From the NCBI RefSeq assembly GCF_002287175.1, contig NZ_LMVM01000037.1:62001-126000 (forward strand): DNA of 64,000 nucleotides, in the 5' to 3' direction. Below, piece after piece: positions 57,268 to 64,000 of the stretch (positions are counted from its first letter, which is position 1; the number at the start of each line of letters is the position of its first letter). The notes under the pieces are model-generated. The model ran no database searches, was not told the DNA's origin, and saw only the letters and a program-made list of their open reading frames with translations. Origin of the DNA: Methanobacterium bryantii. GTDB taxonomy: Archaea; Methanobacteriota; Methanobacteria; Methanobacteriales; Methanobacteriaceae. Position numbers and translations under genes: made by a program.

Positions 57268-57621
57268 TCAAATCAATCGTTTCTTCACTGAAAAATCCAC
57301 ATCCTGTTCCATCATACACAGATCTGCCTCTACATCCAAAACAGAAGCATCCACCCTCTCTAGAACTACACCATCTCTCGCAAACTTGACTATATGTGGA
57401 TATCTTGATTCAAAGAGCTCAGCCTCGAAGAAATCAGTGACATAAACCTTGCAGTCATTTATATAGATCTTACGGTTTTTTGGGCCCTCTGGCCTTTCAA
57501 CATGCCTTATAATTCGCCCTATTTCTTTTTCATCCAGGTCTAAAACCCTGAAAGTTGCAAAATATTTGTTTTTCTCTTTATTGTATCCAATTTTTACTAA
57601 ACTGGTTTTTTCAGGCTTCAT
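57268..57621 (-). CDS. Hypothetical protein divergent from an AbrB-type regulator
   Basis: 117 residues, mixed alpha/beta: KIGYNKEKNKYFATFRVLDL, RKIYINDCKVYVTDFFEAEL, YPHIVKFARDGVVLERVDAS, VLDVEADLCMMEQDVDFS. GAGGT lies 5 nt before the ATG. The family is unknown to me. A broken copy of its C-terminal half lies at 60319-60484, joined to a broken copy of the AbrB gene that is its divergent partner here, so the two belong together as a unit. A toxin-antitoxin-like pair is possible but not shown. Confidence 0.65.
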   Translation of the reverse strand: MKPEKTSLVKIGYNKEKNKYFATFRVLDLDEKEIGRIIRHVERPEGPKNRKIYINDCKVYVTDFFEAELFESRYPHIVKFARDGVVLERVDASVLDVEADLCMMEQDVDFSVKKRLI

Positions 57622-57739
57622 TTAAACCTCTGTGGTATTTTGAATGAATTCAATTCCCTTGTTTTCATACATATAATCATGTATGATTGGATGTAGTATA
57701 ATATGCGAATAATCTATATAAATCTTTCATGTATGTTAT

Positions 57740-57771
57740 CATGCATATTAATATACCTTTTAATATGCATG
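57740..57771. promoter_or_regulatory. Perfect 12-bp inverted repeat in a divergent promoter
   Basis: CATGCATATTAA (57740-57751) and TTAATATGCATG (57760-57771) are exact complements around 8 nt. More ATCATG(T/C)AT half-sites lie at 57672-57740. They sit between the divergent hypothetical gene and the AbrB gene, upstream of the TATA-like TTTATATAC at 57782-57790. Binding by the AbrB protein itself is the simplest reading. Confidence 0.6.
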
Positions 57772-57813
57772 AAAAAGGGAGATTTATATACAATATGGGA
57801 TATAGGACTCACA

Positions 57814-58005
57814 ATGATACTAAAATACGAAAGCACGGTTGGAAAAGCAGACGTGAAAGGAAAATCAAGCAGAGTTATTATTCCTCGTGAAATTGTTAAA
57901 ATGTTAGGGCTAGAATGGGGCGACAAACTTATCTGGAACGCTGATATTGGGGATAAAGGCGTGAATATTACAGTTAAAGCTGCTAAAAAAGAAGATGAAA
58001 AATAA
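57814..58005 (+). CDS. AbrB/SpoVT-type DNA-binding protein
   Basis: 63 residues from ATG 57814. The fold is seen in TVGKADVKGKSSRVIIPREI, VKMLGLEWGDKLIWNADIGD and VNITVKAAKKEDEK. Longer starts (to 57703) would run through the operator region and are rejected. There is no RBS; TTTATATAC lies about 25-30 bp before the ATG, so the mRNA is probably leaderless. The protein likely represses the divergent promoter through the inverted repeats. Confidence 0.85.
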   Translation: MILKYESTVGKADVKGKSSRVIIPREIVKMLGLEWGDKLIWNADIGDKGVNITVKAAKKEDEK

Positions 58006-58116
58006 TTTATTTTAAATTCATAAACCGCTATTTCTTTAATTAAATGCTAATTTTCTACTCCCTACAGAACTTTAATAACTATAAAAAATAACTAGCAAAT
58101 GTAGTGATCATACAAG

Positions 58117-59757
58117 GTGATTGGAATAGCACTAAAAGTTTTCAATAAAGTATTGGCCGGAGCAGGATGGTTTTTAGGGATATTTAATAAGTCTTTAGCT
58201 TTGAAATGTTTCGACAGAGTTCTTCACTCTGATCCATATAATTATGGGGCTTTAAGGAGTGTAACTGATGTTTATAAAAAAACAGGGCAGTGTGAAGTTG
58301 CTATAGATTATATGGGTAATTTATTGAAATCTCATCCAGATAATGGGCTGGCATGGCATTATAAAGGAGTTAATTTAGAAAGGATGGGTAAAAAAGAAGA
58401 TGCAGATGAGTGCTACAGGGAAGCTTTAAGTTGGTACGAGAAAGATTTACAAAAAAATCCTTCAAATGCAGTTACATGGTCTAATGGGGGAATTGTACTT
58501 AATAATTTAGGTAAATATGATGAAGCATTACCTTACTTTGATAAATCATTGGAATTAAACCCTAAATATGTAAATGCCTTAAAATATAAAGGACTTGCCC
58601 TTATCAATTTAGAAAAAAATGAAGAAGCCATAAAATGCTTTGATAAAGCATTGGTGGAGAAAGCAGGGGATGCTGAAACATGGGTTGGTAAAGGTAGGGC
58701 ATTAGGAAACGTTAAGGAGTATTATAAAGCTATTGCATGTTTTAACCGAGCTCTGGATGTAGAATATAATTATGCTCCTGCTTTTTTCAATAAGGGGTTT
58801 GTTTTTTGGAAAATAAAGGAACATGGTGAATCACTGGAATGTTTCAATCAGATCCTAAAAAATGAGCCACAAAACGAAACTGCATGGTATTTTAAGGGCC
58901 TTACTTTGGGAATTCTTAAAAAATATCAGGATGCCATGGATTCTTATGATGAAGCCATAAAATTAAATCCTAAGGAGTCATCCTTCTGGAGCTCAAAAGG
59001 TTGGGCTCTACAAAGCTTGAAAAAATATCAAGAGGCAATGGAATGCTTAGATAAAGCCATAGAACTAGATCCTAAATGTGATGGGGCTTATTTTTGTAAA
59101 GGAATTGTTTTTGGAAAACTTAAAGATTATAAAATGGCTTTAAAATTTATTGATAAGGCACTTGAACTTGAACCAGAAATACCTTCAATTTTGGACGAAA
59201 AAGGTTATATATTGAACGAAATGGGCAGAAAAGACGAATCAAAGCAGTTTTATGAACTAGCACTTAAATATTATAAACATGAACTGGAAAAAGAATCCGA
59301 TGATTCTAATTTGCTGGCCAATATTGCATCCGCTTTGGAAAATCTTGAGAGATATGATGATGCTTTAGAGTATATAACTAGATCTATAGATTTAAATCCA
59401 AAATATGATTGGGCCTTGAATTTAAAAGGCTACATTTTAAGAAAGATGGAACGCTACGATGATTCATTGGAATCTCTTGATGAAGCGCTCCAGTTGGATC
59501 CTGAAAATCCAGAATACTACTATGATAAGGGAAGGGCAATTTGCGGGCTTAAAAAATATGATGAAGCTTTAAAGTTGTTTAATAAAGCTTTAGAGTTAGA
59601 TCCAGAACATAAAGAAGCTCTTTGTGCAAAAGGAGTTCTCCTGAAAATGTTAGGGAAACAGGGAGAATCTAAAAAATGTTTAAAAAAAGCCCTGGAGATA
59701 AATCCCCATTTTGAACCTGCAAGAAATGCATTAAACAGTTTGGGGGCTAATGAATGA
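58117..59757 (+). CDS. TPR-repeat protein
   Basis: About 546 residues made almost wholly of some 13 TPR units with the 34-residue period (for example NAVTWSNGGIVLNNLGKYDE, DALPYFDKSLELNPKYVNAL-type text, SSFWSSKGWALQSLKKYQEA, LFNKALELDPEHKEALCAKG). A short hydrophobic start (AGAGWFLGIF) may contact the membrane. TPR proteins hold complexes together. The start is unclear: GTG 58117 lies within GGTGA, which could itself be the RBS for a later codon. Its stop overlaps the next gene's ATG by 4 bp (ATGA), so the pair is coupled. Confidence 0.88.
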   Translation: MIGIALKVFNKVLAGAGWFLGIFNKSLALKCFDRVLHSDPYNYGALRSVTDVYKKTGQCEVAIDYMGNLLKSHPDNGLAWHYKGVNLERMGKKEDADECYREALSWYEKDLQKNPSNAVTWSNGGIVLNNLGKYDEALPYFDKSLELNPKYVNALKYKGLALINLEKNEEAIKCFDKALVEKAGDAETWVGKGRALGNVKEYYKAIACFNRALDVEYNYAPAFFNKGFVFWKIKEHGESLECFNQILKNEPQNETAWYFKGLTLGILKKYQDAMDSYDEAIKLNPKESSFWSSKGWALQSLKKYQEAMECLDKAIELDPKCDGAYFCKGIVFGKLKDYKMALKFIDKALELEPEIPSILDEKGYILNEMGRKDESKQFYELALKYYKHELEKESDDSNLLANIASALENLERYDDALEYITRSIDLNPKYDWALNLKGYILRKMERYDDSLESLDEALQLDPENPEYYYDKGRAICGLKKYDEALKLFNKALELDPEHKEALCAKGVLLKMLGKQGESKKCLKKALEINPHFEPARNALNSLGANE

Positions 59758-60302
59758 AATTAAAGGCAAAAAAGAGTGTAAAGCCATGGGATGATATATC
59801 TATTGATGAAATTTTACCTTACAATCCAAAATACACTAAGATGATCATATTATCTTATATTTCCATTGCTTTCTTTATATTCGAAAATACGAATTTTTTA
59901 GGTGTATCTGAAAACATCTTATTTTTGGGTAAGTATATTGTTTATGGAATACTTGCTTTTTCATTACTGTATTTATTTGAAGATGGAAACCTGGGGAGAA
60001 TGTTAAATGCATTTATTAGTATAACGTTGGTTCTTGCGGTGATATCACTACTTTTAAATACCTTCCTGTTTGTAATCAATGGATCTGGCTTTTTAGGAGA
60101 TTTAATAGGGCTAGATCTACCAATTGCTATACTTGGATTTGTTTTAATTATTTTAGACGCTGTTTTAGTTATTATAGCCGCATTTTTAGGACCTCTTAAT
60201 CTAATTGTTACAGATCATCCTAAAGTTCAAAAACATGGTGCTGTTATTGTGGTTGTATTTTATATTTTCATTTTCCTGTCATGGATTTTACACATCATTT
60301 AA
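59754..60302 (+). CDS. Membrane protein coupled to the TPR gene
   Basis: 182 residues with about five hydrophobic helices (MIILSYISIAFFIFE, ENILFLGKYIVYGILAFSLLY, FISITLVLAVISLLLNTFLFV, LPIAILGFVLIILDAVLVIIA, HGAVIVVVFYIFIFLSWIL). The N-terminus VKPWDDISIDEILPYNPKY is polar and cytoplasmic. Family unknown. The ATGA overlap with the TPR gene suggests that the TPR protein is recruited to this membrane partner. Confidence 0.75.
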   Translation: MKLKAKKSVKPWDDISIDEILPYNPKYTKMIILSYISIAFFIFENTNFLGVSENILFLGKYIVYGILAFSLLYLFEDGNLGRMLNAFISITLVLAVISLLLNTFLFVINGSGFLGDLIGLDLPIAILGFVLIILDAVLVIIAAFLGPLNLIVTDHPKVQKHGAVIVVVFYIFIFLSWILHII

Positions 60303-60318
60303 TAATTTAAGCAATCTT

Positions 60319-60560
60319 CTAACCAAACTCCACACCTCCCTCCACCAAGCACAAACTAACTTCCACATCCAAACAAAAGGCTCCGCCCTCTCTTAAAACT
60401 ATACTGTCCCTCGCAAACTTAACGGTATGCAGGCGCCTCGATTTAAAGGCTTCAGTCTCAAAGAAATCTTTGGTATAAACTTTGAAAATGGGCGATAAAC
60501 TCATCTGGAATATTGATGTATCCTGTAGGTGCAGTAACTATTTTTTCAGTTAAAGATGAA
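60319..60560. pseudogene. Fused remnant of the 57.3-58.0 kb gene pair
   Basis: On the minus strand, 60319-60484 reads KVYTKDFFETEAFKSRRLHT then VKFARDSIVLREGGAFCLDV, matching the C-terminal half of the hypothetical protein at 57268. Directly after it on the plus strand, 60487-60560 reads MGDKLIWNIDV, matching WGDKLIWNADIGD of the AbrB gene, and then loses frame. The first half of each gene and their shared promoter are deleted. This is a decayed second copy of the divergent pair, and the TPR and membrane genes lie between the two copies. Confidence 0.8.
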
Positions 60561-60575
60561 TGATCTATGGGATAA

Positions 60576-61646
60576 CTAACCATCGTAAATTCCAGTATTC
60601 AATATTTTATTCATTTTACTTTCGTCTTTCTTCTCTATTTTGATTTTAACTATGCAGCTACCTCTTTCTTTAGAAGCGGGGCGTTCGCATTTTTTATCCA
60701 GATAATCAAATATCAAGCAGGGTTTACTTGATAAAAGAGTTTCACAGGAAGATAACTGGAGATTTTCGATTTTATCTAAGGTAAAAGTTTTAGGGGCTAA
60801 ACGACTGGGCATTCCATCATTATGTTCGAGATAAATCTTGGGATAAATTCTTATGTAGTTTTTATTCATCTCAATGTCATTGTCATCTGTTTTAAAGCAC
60901 CCTACAACATCTTCTATGTTATACCCGCATTTTATACAGTATTTATTATTGCATTTCTCATTTTCACATGTTGGACAGTATTTAAAAGTAAGCATGGCTT
61001 TGTTGCGTAAATCAGGTTCGGGCTCGTAGACTGCAAGCAGTGCGAAGCATATGAAAAAGAATACAGTAAAAGGCCAGTAATACAGGTTGTAATATCCTGA
61101 AAAGTAAGTTAAGGCCATTGCTAACAAAACAACATAAAAACCAATCAGTTTATAGTGGGAAGTTTTAAGATATTTTCTTCCAGTTTCTAAATTCTCACCG
61201 CATGATCTGCATAATTTAGAATTCCAATTTTTTAACCCGCATTGGGGGCAGTAAATAATTCTGTTTCCCTGTATGATCTTATTTACTTTTTTTCCAATAG
61301 GTCCGCTGTTACTAATTATTTCACCAGTAATGCCGCCTAGACCCGCAATAACTCCAAATATGATTGAAGAAGATATAAACATAAGCGGAATGGCTTCTAA
61401 TCCTATATTTCCTAAAATAAATTCAAAAGCCACAAATGCCGCTGCAGATATAATTCCTGCACAAGCACCATACCTTACCATTCGTTTACTGGTAAAATAA
61501 GTGGCTATAAACCCACCAATTAAGGGGGCGGCAAAATTGAGAATTCCAAAAGCCAATGAATTATAAAATGTCAGTGTTGAAATTCCAAGAAGAGTTATAG
61601 CTGTAACTGCTCCTATAATTATAGATTTGATTGGATGTAATCTCAT
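60576..61646 (-). CDS. Membrane protein with two zinc ribbons
   Basis: 356 residues. Four N-terminal membrane helices (SIIIGAVTAITLLGISTLTF, AFGILNFAAPLIGGFIATYF, GACAGIISAAAFVAFEFIL, IPLMFISSSIIFGVIAGLGG), a zinc ribbon IIYCPQCGLKNWNSKLCRSC, two more helices (LIGFYVVLLAMALTYFSGYY, WPFTVFFFICFALLAVY), a second Cys cluster KYCPTCENEKCNNKYCIKC and a beta-rich tail resembling a PH-like domain. GGGGAGATTAATT precedes the ATG. No function is known; it resembles zinc-ribbon membrane proteins common in methanobacteria. Confidence 0.8.
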   Translation of the reverse strand: MRLHPIKSIIIGAVTAITLLGISTLTFYNSLAFGILNFAAPLIGGFIATYFTSKRMVRYGACAGIISAAAFVAFEFILGNIGLEAIPLMFISSSIIFGVIAGLGGITGEIISNSGPIGKKVNKIIQGNRIIYCPQCGLKNWNSKLCRSCGENLETGRKYLKTSHYKLIGFYVVLLAMALTYFSGYYNLYYWPFTVFFFICFALLAVYEPEPDLRNKAMLTFKYCPTCENEKCNNKYCIKCGYNIEDVVGCFKTDDNDIEMNKNYIRIYPKIYLEHNDGMPSRLAPKTFTLDKIENLQLSSCETLLSSKPCLIFDYLDKKCERPASKERGSCIVKIKIEKKDESKMNKILNTGIYDG

Positions 61647-62362
61647 AATTAATCTCCCCTATTTTCTGTATTAATTTTTCATAACTATTTATATCTTTAT
61701 AATTTCACATATGGAAAAAAGGAGAAATTGCATCTTTGAGATTATCTTAAACAAATAAAAATCTGCCTGAAATAATTTTAACATTTAAATGTTGATTAAT
61801 TCTTTTAATATCAAAATTTTTAATGTTAAAAGTTATATTTAATTTTTTTTATCATTTAAATAACAATTAAAATTTAATATATGTTTATTTTTTAATTATT
61901 TAAAGAATTATAGATTTATTTAACATAAAAAAAAATTTTAAGCGCTAAAATGATTACATATTTACAAAAATTATATTTTTTTTAATATAAATTTTTAATA
62001 AAACTTATAAGCATGTTGTACCTTACCAAAGAACATAATTTATTAAAAATTGAGGAAATATTTAAAATATTTAGTTTTAGGAGAATTAAAGAAAATATTT
62101 AAAAGATTACACATTACAAATATCAAAAAAGAACTTTTGTGACGGAATTGGAAGAATTTTCAAGCAAATTATGGGGAGATGTTTAAAGAGCCATGTTTAC
62201 AATGTGTATTTGGCCTATATTTCTGTATCGGGGATAAAAAACAGTGCAGGTGACAATTTAGCTGCAAGGTACACGTTCCGGTTTAAAACAGGCAGGTACT
62301 AATTTCTTTTTTATTTTTAGTTCTGGATTTTAATATTAAACTGAAGTTTTAGAGATGATAAA
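61647..62362. other. Long AT-rich spacer with a gene remnant
   Basis: About 715 bp. The first 450 bp are nearly pure A/T with a 14-bp perfect palindrome AACATTTAAATGTT at 61780-61793. A broken Ig-like coding fragment lies at 62143-62302 (listed separately). Nothing else is seen. Confidence 0.4.
62143..62302 (+). pseudogene. C-terminal remnant of a Big_5-type Ig-like domain protein
   Basis: A frame without a start reads VYNVYLAYISVSGIKNSAGD then NLAARYTFRFKTGRY and a stop. The text GIKNSAGDNLA...YTFRFKTG is the end of a bacterial Ig-like (Big_5) domain, as found in large adhesin-like surface proteins of methanobacteria. No upstream continuation is visible, so it is a leftover of a lost gene. 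Confidence 0.5.
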
Positions 62363-62506
62363 ATGGGTTGGATTTATTGTCCTAACTGTAAAAATAAGAT
62401 AAGTGCAAAATCAACGAGATGCTACTACTGCGGACATCAAATTAAAGAGGACTCCCATCAAAAAGAGAGGAAAACTTCAAATAACGTGCGTTTTGTTTAT
62501 ATGTGA
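62363..62506 (+). CDS. Short zinc-ribbon protein (possibly the N-terminus of a split gene)
   Basis: 47 codons, MGWIYCPNCKNKISAKSTRC then YYCGHQIKEDSHQK, a zinc ribbon with C6, C9, C20 and C23. GAGATGATAAA precedes the ATG. The TGA stop overlaps the ATG of the next frame, which encodes a membrane/TPR protein. Zinc-ribbon, membrane helices and TPR in one chain is a common methanobacterial layout, so this may be the first part of one gene broken by a frameshift. Confidence 0.6.
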   Translation: MGWIYCPNCKNKISAKSTRCYYCGHQIKEDSHQKERKTSNNVRFVYM

Positions 62507-62865
62507 TGGGTGGAGTTGCTGCAATTATTGCATTTATACCAGTGCTTCTTCAGTCTCACTTTCGTTATATCTGGCTGTTTGTTTTATTTATAATATTTTT
62601 AGCGGCTTATATCTTCGCGTACTTATTCTCATATAAATTTGAGGATAAAAAGCAGAAAGAGGCATTGAAGAAATGGATCATTAAAAAACCGTCAAGGAGC
62701 ACTATGTTTCCCGTAGAAGAAATATATTATTATAAAGGTAAAACTAACCAGCAGCTACATCAGTACAGTGAAGCTTTGAAATATTATAATAAGTCTATTG
62801 AATTAAACCCTGACTTTGAACCTGCCAGGGAAGCGAAAAAAGAAGTTGAAAAAGTTATTAAATAA
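62506..62865 (+). CDS. Two-helix membrane protein with one TPR (possibly C-terminal part of a split gene)
   Basis: 119 residues. Two membrane helices (GGVAAIIAFIPVLLQS, YIWLFVLFIIFLAAYIFAYLF) are followed by a single TPR, YYKGKTNQQLHQYSEALKYYN-type and SIELNPDFEPAREAKKEVE. The ATG at 62506 overlaps the previous stop (TGATG) and has no good RBS, which suits either coupled translation or a frameshift joining it to the zinc-ribbon part. Confidence 0.65.
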   Translation: MGGVAAIIAFIPVLLQSHFRYIWLFVLFIIFLAAYIFAYLFSYKFEDKKQKEALKKWIIKKPSRSTMFPVEEIYYYKGKTNQQLHQYSEALKYYNKSIELNPDFEPAREAKKEVEKVIK

Positions 62866-62907
62866 TATCTTTATTTCAAAAGGGTATTTAATTAGTAATA
62901 ATCATCT

Positions 62908-63903
62908 TTAAATGTTTATTTTCGCATCAATCTTGTTTAAAACACGCCCCTTATTTGTCACGTATACCATGTCTTCAATCCTCACGCCGAAGTCATCTTT
63001 CAGGTAGATACCAGGCTCTACAGTTAGGACCATACCCTTTTCAATCACTGTCTCGTCGCGTTTAGATAAAGACGGGCTTTCGTGCACTTCAAGGCCTACA
63101 CTGTGGCCGGTTGAATGTATAAATGATTCACCGTAGCCGTACTCGGTAATCACATCCCTTGCAGCTTTATCCACTTCGCAAACTTTCACGCCGGGTTTTA
63201 TGGCAGTGATCGCGCTTTTTTGAGCTTCAAGTACTATATCGAATATTTCCTCATGTCTTTCAGTTTCTATAATTGTCCTTGTGGTATCTGAACAGTAGTT
63301 GTTGTAAAGGGCGCCCCAGTCAATTACTATGGGTCTTTCCAGTTTATTCATGGACACATCAGCATGTGGAAGTGAAGAACGTTTCCCCGACGCGACGATA
63401 GTATCAAAAGAAGCTTTTTTGGCGCCGTTAAGTCTCATGTTATATTCTATCTCTGCTCCAATTTCGTTCTCGGTTTTACTGTCATCAAATTCAGTACTTT
63501 TAAATGCTTTTTCTGCAATTTCAAGTGCTTTTTCAATATTTTTCAGTTCTTCATTTGTTTTCACGCTTCTCATTTGCTCAACAATACCTGTGATTTTTGT
63601 TTCAAATGCAGCGTCTTTTTTCAGCCTCTCAAATGTCTGAATGTTCATGGAGCTTTCAAGCCCAATGACACCATTTAATGATTTTTTAAGTTCTTTTAGT
63701 GATTTAAACTTTTCAACAGGGATTTTTGAATTTAAGATAGCATCTTCCATGTCCATCTGGTTGGTTAAAAGTACAGGCTCATCTTTTACCACCAAAATTG
63801 ACGCGGCAGATGGCATGAATCCTGCTAAATAGTTTATATTATGGGGGTTTAATATGAGTAGTGTATCTATGTTTTCTTTCTGCATCTGGTCGATTATTTT
63901 CAT
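62908..63903 (-). CDS. pepQ: M24-family aminopeptidase P / Xaa-Pro dipeptidase
   Basis: 331 residues. The N-terminal creatinase-like domain (about 1-110, NPHNINYLAGFMPSAASILV) precedes the pita-bread catalytic domain with the five metal ligands: first D in IVIDWGALYNNY, second D in YCSDTTRTI, H in HSTGHSVGLEVHESP, E in LTVEPGIYL and E in GVRIEDMVYV. It removes N-terminal residues before proline or splits Xaa-Pro dipeptides. GAGGAAAAATC precedes the ATG. It is monocistronic as far as can be seen. Confidence 0.95.
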   Translation of the reverse strand: MKIIDQMQKENIDTLLILNPHNINYLAGFMPSAASILVVKDEPVLLTNQMDMEDAILNSKIPVEKFKSLKELKKSLNGVIGLESSMNIQTFERLKKDAAFETKITGIVEQMRSVKTNEELKNIEKALEIAEKAFKSTEFDDSKTENEIGAEIEYNMRLNGAKKASFDTIVASGKRSSLPHADVSMNKLERPIVIDWGALYNNYCSDTTRTIIETERHEEIFDIVLEAQKSAITAIKPGVKVCEVDKAARDVITEYGYGESFIHSTGHSVGLEVHESPSLSKRDETVIEKGMVLTVEPGIYLKDDFGVRIEDMVYVTNKGRVLNKIDAKINI

Positions 63904-64000
63904 GATTTTTCCTCAAAAATGTTGTTTTTTTTTTGGTTTGGAATTTATATATCCCTTACGCAGACTTTATTTTCGTGGTTCCAGAAATTGAGTTAATTTT

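Noticed and set aside
57703..57813. Longer N-terminus for the AbrB-type protein
   Set aside because: It would translate the operator and TATA region and gives a Cys/Ile-rich stretch unlike the family; ATG 57814 gives the standard fold and length.

Overview
The window looks like chromosomal DNA of a mesophilic methanogenic archaeon of the Methanobacteriales, close to Methanobacterium. The evidence is a very AT-rich sequence with GC-poor spacers, archaeal gene families (TiaS, archaeal Thg1, aspartate dehydrogenase NadX, a PRC-barrel protein, a TadC-type pilus protein with a class III signal peptide pilin, TrmB-type regulator, F420-type formate dehydrogenase), TATA-like boxes, and GGTGA/GGAGGT-type ribosome binding sites. 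Because GGTG is the usual Shine-Dalgarno core, several genes have a false upstream GTG or TTG start lying in or next to the RBS. I moved those starts downstream where the RBS spacing supports it.

1-26 kb is mostly housekeeping and metabolism: an MmgE/PrpD protein, a single-domain response regulator, tiaS divergent from an archaeal HTH regulator, two paralogous trehalose-6-phosphate synthases that both lack a usual start codon, serA, a JAMM protease, thg1, nadX, a tRNA-binding-domain protein, a PAS histidine kinase, an aldehyde dehydrogenase, a small pilus locus, a ferritin-like protein, a CPBP protease and a frameshifted sfsA. 26-32 kb holds formate dehydrogenase genes fdhA and fdhB, both broken by frameshifts (one in a run of 13 G), followed closely by an anti-sigma-antagonist / PP2C phosphatase / HATPase partner-switching module. 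32-45 kb holds two MFS transporters, a small YvlB-like operon, CorA, an alpha/beta hydrolase of different base composition, and a tandem pair of membrane proteins, one with a His-rich linker.

45-58 kb is an accessory island: VapBC, an AAA ATPase with a palindromic insertion inside its coding frame, an ABC-three-component (ABC-3C) system with an extra PD-(D/E)XK nuclease, and a divergent three-gene operon that joins an OLD-family ATPase/TOPRIM nuclease, a zinc-ribbon protein, and a protein whose C-terminal third is the archaeal transcription factor TFE (TFIIE-alpha). I know of no described defence system with this last composition, and it is the best candidate for an undescribed system here. 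58-64 kb contains a TPR protein with a coupled membrane protein, decayed gene copies, zinc-ribbon membrane proteins and an Xaa-Pro peptidase.

A second theme is a set of hairpin arrays (near 5.2, 15.5-15.7, 35.0-35.3, 44.2 and 46.6 kb). Each array is a string of near-perfect palindromes with 6-11 bp arms and almost always a 3-nt loop, separated by short GC-rich linkers. The arm sequences differ from hairpin to hairpin while the architecture is kept. No tRNA, rRNA, CRISPR array or intact transposon was recognised.
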